The translations under genes were made by a program, and so were the position numbers. Below are positions 56,956-64,000 of a DNA stretch of 64,000 nt, one piece after another. The stretch comes from Fibrobacter sp. UBA4297 (lineage in GTDB: Bacteria > Fibrobacterota > Fibrobacteria > Fibrobacterales > Fibrobacteraceae): assembly GCF_002394865.1 (NCBI RefSeq), contig NZ_DGUZ01000021.1:40872-104871 (forward strand), read 5' to 3'. The notes below the pieces were generated by a model, which worked only from the letters and a program-made list of their open reading frames with translations, did no database searches and had not been told where the DNA came from. Each line of letters begins with the position of its first letter. The stretch's first letter is position 1.

Positions 56956-59346
56956 CTAGAAGCCCTTTTTCATGGACTTAAGAAGAGCATTCAGCTTGGC
57001 GGGCTGAGCGGCGTTTGCCTTCTTCGGAGCAAAGCCCGGGCGTTCCTTACCGGCAATCTTGTTCTTGAGGTCGGCAATCGTTGCATGACCCTGGATGCCA
57101 CCCTGCGGGCGAGCACCACCGTCGCGATGACCGAAGTTACCACGCGGGCCTCCCACGCGCTGACCACGAGGACCGTTTGCGCCAGCACCGGCAACACCGT
57201 CCGTCTGTTCCTGCTTCATGGAAAGGCTGATGCGCTTCTGGTTTGCATCGACTGCAACCACGCGAACCTTCACCACGTCACCGACCGTAAGCACGTCCTT
57301 AGCGTCCGTCACATACTTGTCGCTGATTTCAGAAATGTGAACGAGACCGTCCTGATGCACGCCGATGTCCACGAAAGCACCGAAGTTAGCAACGTTGGTC
57401 ACGACACCTTCCATCCAGCTACCCGTCACGAGGTCGTTGATGGTCTTGATGCGGTCATCGAACTTAGCATAACGGAATTCCTTACGCGGGTCGCGGCTCG
57501 GCTTCTGGAGTTCCTTGAGGATATCTTCCAAAGTAGCACGACCGACTTCGTCGGAGAGGAATTCGTCGAGCTTGATGCCCTTCACAGCGTCTGCATTGCC
57601 GACAATTTCCTTGACCGGAACGCCGACCTTTTCAGCCATCTTTTCGACAAGAGCGTAGTTTTCAGGATGCACGGCGGAATCGTCGAGCGGATTTTCAGCA
57701 CCCGGGATACGCATAAAGCCAGCAGCTTGTTCGAACGCCTTCGGGCCAAAGCCCTTCACCTTCTTCAAGTCTTCGCGACTTGCATAAGCGCCGTTTTCTT
57801 CACGGTACTTCACAATCGCTTCAGAGAGCGTGTTGCTGAGGCCTGCCACGTGAGAGAGGAGCGGAGCAGAAGCGCTGTTCACGTCAACACCGACCATGTT
57901 CACGCAGCTTTCTACGACTTCGTCCAAACGCTTCTTGAGTTCGCGCTGGTTCACGTCGTGCTGGTACTGGCCCACGCCAATGGACTGCGGATCGACCTTG
58001 ACAAGTTCAGCGAGTGGGTCCTGCAAGCGGCGGCCAATAGAAATAGCGCCACGGGTCGTCACGTCTTCCTTCGGGAATTCGGCGATAGCGATCATGCTTG
58101 CGCTATAGACAGAAGCACCCGCTTCAGAAACGATAACGCGCGGCGGAACCTTGCCCTTGAACTTGAGAGCCATTTCACCACAGAAAGCGTCCGTTTCGCG
58201 GCTTGCCGTACCATTACCAATAGCGATGAGGTCAATCTGATACTTGTCGATGAGGCTCATCAGATAAACTGCGGCTCCGGCCTTGTCGTTCCACGGTTCA
58301 TGCGGCTTGATGATGCCGTGATCCATGAACTTGCCGTTTTTGTCGAGCACAGCGACCTTGCAACCCGTACGGAAACCCGGGTCGAGGGCGAGCACAGCCT
58401 TGTGGCCTGCCGGAGCGGCGAGCAAAACGTCCTGGAGGTTCTTGGAGAACACCTTGAAAGCTTCTTCTTCGGCGGCGTCCTTGAGGAGGAGGCGCACTTC
58501 GCTTTCCATGCTCGGCTGGAGCAAGCGTTCCCAAGCGTCCTTGCACATATCTTCGAGATACGGCTTCCAGACAGAGTCGTGCTTGATGACCTGATTCTGG
58601 AGGTAACCGATCATTTCTTCGTTCGGGACTTCGATGGAGAGGCGAAGCACCTTTTCCTTTTCGCCACGGCGGAGAGCGAGCATACGGTGGCTCGGGATCT
58701 TGGAGACCGGTTCGCTAAAGTCGTAGTAGTCCTTGAACTTGGTTTCTTGCTTTTCGAAATCCTTCTTGACCTTGGAAACCATAACACCAGTCTTTTCGAC
58801 CTTGTTGCGGAGGTACTGACGGTATTCGGCGTTGTCTGCAACTTCTTCGGCCAAGATGTCTGCAGCACCCTTGAGGGCGGCACGCGGGTCGGCAAGGCCT
58901 TTTTCTTCGGACAAATAAATGCGTGCAATTTCTTCTGCCGTGTTTCCGGTATTTTCCTGAGCCCACATCAGGCGGGCAAGCGGTTCCAGACCAAGTTCCT
59001 TTGCAATCGTTGCGCGAGTACGCTTCTTCGGCTTGAACGGAGCGTAAATATCTTCGAGAAGAGTCTTGTCCTTGCAAGCTTCAATCTGTGCCTTGAGTTC
59101 CGGCGTGAGCTTGCCCTGTTCCTCGATGCTCTTGAGGATCGTTTCCTTGCGGTCCACAAGTTCCTGGAGGTAGTCGCGACGGTGGCTGATGTCGCGGAGT
59201 TCAATTTCGTTCAAAGTACCCGTCTGGTCCTTGCGGTAACGGGCGATAAAGGGGATCGTGCCCCCCTGGTCCATAAGTTCGAGCGCCTTAGATACGCGCC
59301 ACACTTCAAGATTCAGCTCTTCAGCAATAATCGCAGAAAAATCCAT
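56956..59346 (-). CDS. tex: Tex-family RNA-binding transcription accessory protein
   Basis: 796 residues, the full family length. The order is N-terminal helical region (IPFIARYRKDQTG), YqgF/RNase-H-like domain (ALDPGFRTGCKVAVLD, IGNGTASRE), helix-hairpin-helix units (VGVDVNSASAPLLSHVAGL, LKKVKGFGPKAFEQAAGF) and a C-terminal S1 domain (SWMEGVVTNVANFGAFVDIGVHQDGLVHIS), then a Gly/Arg-rich tail. It binds RNA and affects transcription; the exact role differs between species. AGGA eight bases upstream supports the start. It is preceded by an unusually long, structured leader. Confidence 0.96.
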   Translation of the reverse strand: MDFSAIIAEELNLEVWRVSKALELMDQGGTIPFIARYRKDQTGTLNEIELRDISHRRDYLQELVDRKETILKSIEEQGKLTPELKAQIEACKDKTLLEDIYAPFKPKKRTRATIAKELGLEPLARLMWAQENTGNTAEEIARIYLSEEKGLADPRAALKGAADILAEEVADNAEYRQYLRNKVEKTGVMVSKVKKDFEKQETKFKDYYDFSEPVSKIPSHRMLALRRGEKEKVLRLSIEVPNEEMIGYLQNQVIKHDSVWKPYLEDMCKDAWERLLQPSMESEVRLLLKDAAEEEAFKVFSKNLQDVLLAAPAGHKAVLALDPGFRTGCKVAVLDKNGKFMDHGIIKPHEPWNDKAGAAVYLMSLIDKYQIDLIAIGNGTASRETDAFCGEMALKFKGKVPPRVIVSEAGASVYSASMIAIAEFPKEDVTTRGAISIGRRLQDPLAELVKVDPQSIGVGQYQHDVNQRELKKRLDEVVESCVNMVGVDVNSASAPLLSHVAGLSNTLSEAIVKYREENGAYASREDLKKVKGFGPKAFEQAAGFMRIPGAENPLDDSAVHPENYALVEKMAEKVGVPVKEIVGNADAVKGIKLDEFLSDEVGRATLEDILKELQKPSRDPRKEFRYAKFDDRIKTINDLVTGSWMEGVVTNVANFGAFVDIGVHQDGLVHISEISDKYVTDAKDVLTVGDVVKVRVVAVDANQKRISLSMKQEQTDGVAGAGANGPRGQRVGGPRGNFGHRDGGARPQGGIQGHATIADLKNKIAGKERPGFAPKKANAAQPAKLNALLKSMKKGF

Positions 59347-59496
59347 TTGAGATTCCTACTTGTAGATTCCGTTTCCGGATTTGGGGTCCACCGAACCGTA
59401 CACCCTTGTTTGGATAGCACAGCCCGCACGGCCCTCGTGATACACGCCCGGCAACAACCGCTGCCAGACACCCCGTTCGGGGGTCTACCGAATATA
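59347..59496 (-). promoter_or_regulatory. tex promoter box and structured 5' leader
   Basis: TATATTCG (59489-59496, minus strand) matches the xseB box. The transcript would start about 140 nt before the tex ATG. The leader is much more GC-rich than other intergenic DNA and opens with hairpin AGACCCC-CGAAC-GGGG..TCT, followed by GGCA...TGCC and other pairings. GGTTCGGTGGACCCC near its 3' end could compete with the first hairpin. It does not match riboswitches I know. Autoregulation by Tex is a guess. Confidence 0.45.
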
Positions 59497-59623
59497 GCAA
59501 AAGAAAGTGTCAAATTTTCGACAGTTGAGGGTTAGGCTCAAAAAAGATGTCTGGACAGGGAGGAACGGGAAGAAAGACTAGCGCCAGGAGATACAGTTGA
59601 GACGGTTATCATTTCTACATATT

Positions 59624-59985
59624 CTAAACCTGATTCCGCAAAGCACCAACGTCCTCCACGGAAAGGCCAGAACACGCTGCAATTTCTTCATCAGACAATT
59701 TGCCATTTGCTTAAACTATCGGACAACTCCTCAATAAAAAAAAGGAACTTTCAAAAGCTCTACAACCGTAAAAATGTACGAGTCTACAAACTGTTCACCT
59801 GTTTCCAAATCAATAGTCGATGCACGGTGAATAATGCGGTCGTCATTTTCAAAAATGCGGTACTGAGCAAGAGCAATGCCCCCGATACAAGACCGAGACT
59901 GGCTCCAGTCGGCTTCACATCGTAATTCCATTTTACGCCATGCTCCGTCTGATTTGCAACCATTTCATTATGGAAAATCTGTTTA
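59624..59985 (-). pseudogene. Decayed Rpn-family nuclease gene
   Basis: Minus-strand fragments in different frames line up with the intact gene at 51893-52861. QIFHNEMVANQTEHGVKWNY matches SIYYASQTVVAQGQRGKKYNY. DDRIIHRA...EQFVDSYIFTVVEL matches DDRYIRRA...CISDTLNFAFVEL. GKLSDEEIAACSGLSVEDVG matches KPIEEITEFTELSEADVL. At least two frameshifts or deletions separate them, one beside a run of eight T, and the N-terminal nuclease core is missing. Confidence 0.75.
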
Positions 59986-60042
59986 TATCAAATCAACAGA
60001 ATCACAGTGGGACAACATAGAAAAAAGAAATATATTTACGCT

Positions 60043-62400
60043 ATGGCATTACAAGATTACAACAAATTCCTCGAAGACAGTCTCGCTATTGACACCCGCT
60101 ATCCAACGCTAGAAGAATTTCTTTTGGCTCTTGCAAATTGTATTCCTGAAAAGCCTTCCGAGGACGAAAAAAAACATATCATAGACAGCCAATTAGGCCG
60201 AAGAGTTATTTCAAAGAAAGACATCGTTGATTACCTGGCTTCTATGGGATTACGTTATGATTTAGTGATGCCATTATACATCTATATTATCAGACATCCT
60301 AGATTGAACATAATGAGCAGAAATAGTTATCTGCATCTTATAATGTTCACATTATTTATAAACCGATATAATCTTAACGAGTATGCCGACATAAACAAGC
60401 ATCCTTTAGAAGGATATTCCAGAATAACGGGTTTTACAGATTTTCTAAAAGAAACTGTTGTAAAAAAAGACGGTCACTATGATATCAAAATGCCCGAAGG
60501 AGATAATTCAGAATACCTAGACAATTTATACAACTGGCTAAATGGGAGCATTCCAACAATTGGGACTCTTGAACGTTTTTTACAACATGTAGCTTCTGTC
60601 GAAAATTCTCCCATAACCATGAACCGCAATAAAATTCTTGTCTTGTGGTTTTTCCAGTTCATGTCAAAAAATTATCCCCACGACGAAAAGCATTTCGCAT
60701 CAAAAGAATATCAAGATCAAAGGGAAAAAAATGATGATGAATTAGAGGAAATAGACAATCTTGTTGTTGGCCCTAAAATGCCCTATTCACTTGCAGATAA
60801 TACCGAGCGAATAGAAAAAGCCAAGGAAAAATATTCCATCGATGAATATCCGTTTATTGCTCAAATGCAAATCAAGCACCTTATTTACCAACATCGATAT
60901 AAAGAAGCCATGACAATAGTCCAAAATATTGTCCCGCTATTTTTCTATTTGAGTTCCAATGAAAATTGGGGTTGGTTTTCTCTTATTCTAAGTTTTGTTA
61001 TTTTCAACTATACAGAAACAAAGGATAAGAAAGAAAAAATATCCTTAAAGAGTCTATTCAAAAGAATTTATAATCTTGGATGCATTTTTGAAATTGACGA
61101 CAACCTTCTAGAACTGGAAAAAAAAGAAAACGAAGATATAATCGTTAATAAATACTGCCGTAGATTTAAAGAATGGAGAGATTGTCAGTATCATTATACA
61201 CAACAAACAAAAAAAACACTCCCCTTTCCTAAGCCTGATTATAAAAAGGTGAATCAACACAGAGTTACATTCGGCGACGTGGTCAACTGCCCTCAATTGA
61301 TTTTTTACACGCAAATTAACGAACCCAATATCGTATGCACACTATTGAAAAAAGGTGCTAAAATTAATGCATCGACACCAAGCAACGAATCTGCCTTATT
61401 TTGGAACCTAATCAATCTTGATTTAACAACACACCTTAATTTTGGCAGAACAACGATGTGTCCGCCAGAATCAAAATTATTAATCAATAATAAAGAATTA
61501 AGTGATTATGTGTATGCTAGAAAAGAGGCTTATTTCAAAGTTATAAAAGGAAAAGATTTAGACAAAGACTTAGAAAACGGATACAACGTTTTCGTCGAAT
61601 GCGCAGAAGAACAACACAAAGATGCCTATAAAATTTTTGAAGCGCTCCTACCGCATTATCAAGACCCTAAAGGGAATTGGCCCTTATCAACTTTTCAAAA
61701 GAAAACTTTATATGGTCGAACCATTATAAATGTAGCCGTTTGCACTGGGGATATAGACATCATATCTTCTGTAATTGACTTATACAAAAAATACTGTGGA
61801 GAAAACAACACTGATAAGTGGATGAATGAAATCGCAGAATTTCAACCTAGAACACCCGTTTTTTGGGTATCCCGATTATACCATTATCTCGAAGATCAAA
61901 CGATTTCCTTAAAAAAATTACTATCAAATAATCCAACAACTAATTTTGTAGAATGGTCAAGATGTAATCCGCAATTGATTGCAAAAAGCTGGAACGCTGC
62001 ATCGCCTTATAACATCAAAAATTTCAGTGAAAATTACGAGCTCGTTCAAAACGACTTAGCCAATCCAATCATGTCAATAATACAAAATTTACAGCTATAT
62101 TGGGAACATCGTTACATCAAGGAAAAATTACCCGAAAATAAACTACTAGCTATTCTACAACTTCTTTTAGATAATCACGCAGACCCATTAGTAATGATCG
62201 ACGGAACAACTATCAATTTTTCGAAAGAGTTTAACGCACTACACCATGCCATATACAATGGATGGCTTGGAGGGGTAAAAATGATGGTTGAACACATAAA
62301 AAATAAAGCGAAATTTGACGAGGAACCATACTTGAAATTTGCAGTACAACAGGATCCTAAAAAATGTAGGCAAATAGTGGAATATCTGTCATCCCTTTAA
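60043..62400 (+). CDS. Large AT-rich protein with ankyrin-like repeats
   Basis: 785 residues from ATG 60043 (a GTG 12 codons earlier is possible). No signal peptide. The first 440 residues are mostly helical and not recognised. Ankyrin-like units appear at about 450-475 (VCTLLKKGAKINASTPSNESALFW) and near the C-terminus (LLLDNHADPLVM, FNALHHAIYNGWLGGVKMMVEH). AT content is well above that of tex and argBD, suggesting recent transfer. It is flanked by a dead Rpn gene and a viperin gene, which suggests a defence or accessory role. Function unknown. Confidence 0.7.
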   Translation: MALQDYNKFLEDSLAIDTRYPTLEEFLLALANCIPEKPSEDEKKHIIDSQLGRRVISKKDIVDYLASMGLRYDLVMPLYIYIIRHPRLNIMSRNSYLHLIMFTLFINRYNLNEYADINKHPLEGYSRITGFTDFLKETVVKKDGHYDIKMPEGDNSEYLDNLYNWLNGSIPTIGTLERFLQHVASVENSPITMNRNKILVLWFFQFMSKNYPHDEKHFASKEYQDQREKNDDELEEIDNLVVGPKMPYSLADNTERIEKAKEKYSIDEYPFIAQMQIKHLIYQHRYKEAMTIVQNIVPLFFYLSSNENWGWFSLILSFVIFNYTETKDKKEKISLKSLFKRIYNLGCIFEIDDNLLELEKKENEDIIVNKYCRRFKEWRDCQYHYTQQTKKTLPFPKPDYKKVNQHRVTFGDVVNCPQLIFYTQINEPNIVCTLLKKGAKINASTPSNESALFWNLINLDLTTHLNFGRTTMCPPESKLLINNKELSDYVYARKEAYFKVIKGKDLDKDLENGYNVFVECAEEQHKDAYKIFEALLPHYQDPKGNWPLSTFQKKTLYGRTIINVAVCTGDIDIISSVIDLYKKYCGENNTDKWMNEIAEFQPRTPVFWVSRLYHYLEDQTISLKKLLSNNPTTNFVEWSRCNPQLIAKSWNAASPYNIKNFSENYELVQNDLANPIMSIIQNLQLYWEHRYIKEKLPENKLLAILQLLLDNHADPLVMIDGTTINFSKEFNALHHAIYNGWLGGVKMMVEHIKNKAKFDEEPYLKFAVQQDPKKCRQIVEYLSSL

Positions 62401-62430
62401 CAATCACAAATTCTAACCATTAAAAAGGAA

Positions 62431-62465
62431 AAATGGCGAAATTCGAAAGAATTCGCCATTTTTTT
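62431..62465 (+). terminator. Terminator after the ankyrin-like gene
   Basis: ATGGCGAA(A)TTC pairs with GAATTCGCCAT around a GAAA tetraloop with one bulged A, followed by seven T. Confidence 0.9.
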
Positions 62466-62579
62466 GCATTCAAAAAAAATCGTGAACTTTCTACACGTGC
62501 AATCCGGATTCGATTTAACAATATTCGGTAGGGAAACGCGGAAACACCCGCTTCTTTCACACAACCTATCGAGGTCTTT

Positions 62580-62828
62580 ATGTCCCACATTTCCACCGAC
62601 AAGCGCATTAACGATTTCTGCAACGCCCTCATTCGAAGCAAGCGTTGGGAATTCATCCAAGGCAAAACACACCCTTCGCTCAGGCACATCACAAAGGGTG
62701 GTTTCAAGACACTTATCGTGTCAAGTACGCCTAGCAACAACTACGCCTACGAAATGATGCGTCGCGAATACAACCATTACATTCGCGAGTTTCTCATTCA
62801 AACAGGTGTAATCCAAGCGACAGCCTAA
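62580..62828 (+). CDS. HicA-like small protein
   Basis: 82 residues. FCNALIRSKRWEFIQGKTHPSLRH followed by KTLIVSSTPSNNYAYEMMRREY resembles the small dsRBD-like fold of HicA mRNA interferases, with His in GKTHP at the place of the catalytic histidine. The call is by fold pattern and is tentative. GAGG five bases before ATG gives a firm start. No HicB antitoxin gene is adjacent. The viperin gene begins 66 bp downstream on the same strand with no terminator between, so the two are probably one transcript. Confidence 0.55.
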   Translation: MSHISTDKRINDFCNALIRSKRWEFIQGKTHPSLRHITKGGFKTLIVSSTPSNNYAYEMMRREYNHYIREFLIQTGVIQATA

Positions 62829-62894
62829 CCTACGCTTAGTAGCCGCGCATCTTGCACAATTTCAACAAATCATCATTTTAAAAAGGAAAAACCT

Positions 62895-63914
62895 ATGAAT
62901 TTCAAGACCATCGTCATTAATTGGCACATTACCGAGACCTGCAACTATCACTGCAAATTTTGCTTTGCTAAGTGGAACAAGCCTACAGAAATCTGGAGCA
63001 ATCCGGAAAATGTACGGAATGTTCTTGCCAACATTAGCCAGCACTTTCGCAGCCAAGGCTATTTTCACATCCGTTTGAACATTGTCGGTGGTGAGCCGAT
63101 TTTATTCCCCGAACGATTGTGGAACGTGGTAGAAACGGCATATTCTCATGAGATGGAAATTTCCATTATCACCAATGGCAGCCACCTCGAAAATATTCGA
63201 CCTTTTGCACATCTGATTTCGCAAGTCGGGATTTCCATCGATTCGCTTGATCATGAGACCAATCTGAATATCGGTCGAGAATGTGGCGGCAAGACTATTC
63301 CGTTAGAGACTCTCCGTCAGAAAATTGAAGACATCCGCAAGGTTAATCCCGATATCAAAATTAAGTTGAATACGGTTGTAAGCATGCACAACTACAACGA
63401 AGTCCTCGTAGAGCGTTTTGCCGAACTCCATATCGACAAGTGGAAAATTCTGCGCCAAAGGCCATTCAACGGAAACCACGGCGTTAGCGATTACCAATTC
63501 TACGCCTTTCTCAGAAACAACTTCAATGAAAAATTCATGCAAACGAACGTACCGGAACATCGCGAGGATATGCTAACAGCATTCATTGGTTGCGAAGATA
63601 TCGAGAAACCCAGTGAGCCGCAACAAGTGATTTTCATCGAAGACAACGATGCAATGACCGAAAGTTACTTGATGATTTCGCCAGATGGTCGCCTTTTCCA
63701 AAACGGGAATATAGAATACGCTTACAGCCGCCCATTGACAGAAGTCCCATTCGCAGAAGCTTTATCCGATATTAAATTCGACAACGAAAAATTCGAAAGT
63801 CGTTACGGGACTTGGCTAACACAAGATGCGGTAAACAAGATGGAGAGATTCTTCCATGTCGTCGAGGACGATTATGGCGATTTCGAATGTTTTGCAGAGC
63901 TCAGCGACGACTAA
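62895..63914 (+). CDS. Prokaryotic viperin (antiviral radical SAM enzyme)
   Basis: 339 residues. The radical SAM cluster motif C16-x3-C20-x2-C23 is embedded in INWHITETCNYHCKFCF, close to the viperin signature. NIVGGEP (Gly65, Gly66, Glu67) binds SAM, and ISIDSLDHETNLNIGR and the C-terminal ISPDGRLFQNGN follow the viperin order. Viperins convert CTP, GTP or UTP into 3'-deoxy-3',4'-didehydro nucleotides that stop viral RNA synthesis. There is no N-terminal membrane helix, as in other bacterial forms. The gene follows the HicA-like gene and ends with a terminator. No nucleotide kinase, often found near bacterial viperins, is visible before the window ends. Confidence 0.88.
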   Translation: MNFKTIVINWHITETCNYHCKFCFAKWNKPTEIWSNPENVRNVLANISQHFRSQGYFHIRLNIVGGEPILFPERLWNVVETAYSHEMEISIITNGSHLENIRPFAHLISQVGISIDSLDHETNLNIGRECGGKTIPLETLRQKIEDIRKVNPDIKIKLNTVVSMHNYNEVLVERFAELHIDKWKILRQRPFNGNHGVSDYQFYAFLRNNFNEKFMQTNVPEHREDMLTAFIGCEDIEKPSEPQQVIFIEDNDAMTESYLMISPDGRLFQNGNIEYAYSRPLTEVPFAEALSDIKFDNEKFESRYGTWLTQDAVNKMERFFHVVEDDYGDFECFAELSDD

Positions 63915-63925
63915 ATTTTATTTCC

Positions 63926-63963
63926 AGCCAAAACTCCACATATTTCCGAGTTTTGGCTTTTTA
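63926..63963 (+). terminator. Terminator after the viperin gene
   Basis: A perfect 11-bp stem AGCCAAAACTC / GAGTTTTGGCT with an 11-nt loop, then a T-run. Confidence 0.9.
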
Positions 63964-64000
63964 ATCCCACACCAAAAAAACACTTACAACACGTTTCCAT

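Noticed and set aside
59347..59496. SRP RNA, RNase P RNA or a known riboswitch upstream of tex
   Set aside because: The conserved cores of these RNAs (for example the GGAAGG...AGCAG core of SRP RNA) were looked for by eye and not found.
57085..59535. A long open frame on the plus strand opposite tex
   Set aside because: It is the mirror of a strongly conserved tex coding sequence, has a His/Val/Asp-rich composition typical of antisense frames in this codon usage, and shows no family motif.
62397..62740. Minus-strand frames across the HicA-like gene
   Set aside because: They start in the opposite strand of a gene with a good ribosome site and contain the terminator hairpin; no motif is present.

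Overview
The window is bacterial and almost certainly from Fibrobacter (Fibrobacterota, FCB superphylum). The evidence is a FISUMP-domain lipoprotein (a domain named after F. succinogenes), secreted GH30 and GH5 plant cell-wall hydrolases with accessory domains, many lipoproteins and predicted outer-membrane barrels, a possible type IX secretion-like tail on the GH30 enzyme, and promoter-like motifs of the form TAnnTTTG. No rRNA, tRNA, CRISPR array, complete insertion sequence or prophage was recognised.

Layout. 0.1-4.6 kb: GH30 xylanase-type enzyme and, convergent to it, a collagen-like FISUMP lipoprotein. 5-8.4 kb: der, plsY and gpsA on the minus strand, with a long der/plsY overlap. 8.6-16.9 kb: plus-strand run of aroE, a fused aroK-aroB, a sugar-nucleotide epimerase/reductase, a lipocalin-like exported protein, a eukaryotic-type hisA, a GT4 glycosyltransferase and mutY. 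17-21.5 kb: fmt, rsmB and two outer-membrane proteins in one overlapping minus-strand unit. 21.6-24.2 kb: lrgAB and a double nitroreductase (SagB-like). 24.4-30.2 kb: GH5 lipoprotein and a 1176-residue metalloprotease/propeller/barrel protein. 30.4-35.9 kb: minus-strand lipoproteins, rlmD and two membrane proteins. 36-39.5 kb: Mla-type lipid transport operon. 39.5-40.5 kb: xseB and an OppF-like ATPase. 40.6-46.4 kb: five-gene envelope operon of three paralogous lipoproteins and two PEGA/two-TM proteins. 46.4-53.9 kb: DedA, a MORN-type protein, a B12-binding radical SAM enzyme, a lone tyrosine recombinase, a diguanylate cyclase, an Rpn-type nuclease and a lipoprotein. 54-59.5 kb: argBD, ferredoxin and tex with a structured leader. 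59.6-63.9 kb: an AT-rich accessory tail with a decayed Rpn gene, a large ankyrin-like protein, a HicA-like small protein and a prokaryotic viperin, which looks like a small defence island.

Three genome-scale patterns stand out. First, many start codons lie only 4-7 nt downstream of a TAnnTTTG-like box and have no Shine-Dalgarno sequence, suggesting widespread leaderless transcripts, while operon-internal genes have good ribosome sites. Second, degenerate tandem arrays with a strict 7-bp period occur in about ten places, one of them inside the rsmB coding region. Third, a family of short palindromes with changing stems but similar loop and flank is scattered between genes, and copies sit in frame inside mutY. 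A candidate small RNA (about 26595-26650) with CCTC anti-Shine-Dalgarno motifs, and two other structured non-coding stretches, are also described. All functional statements come from reading motifs by eye; no database search was run.
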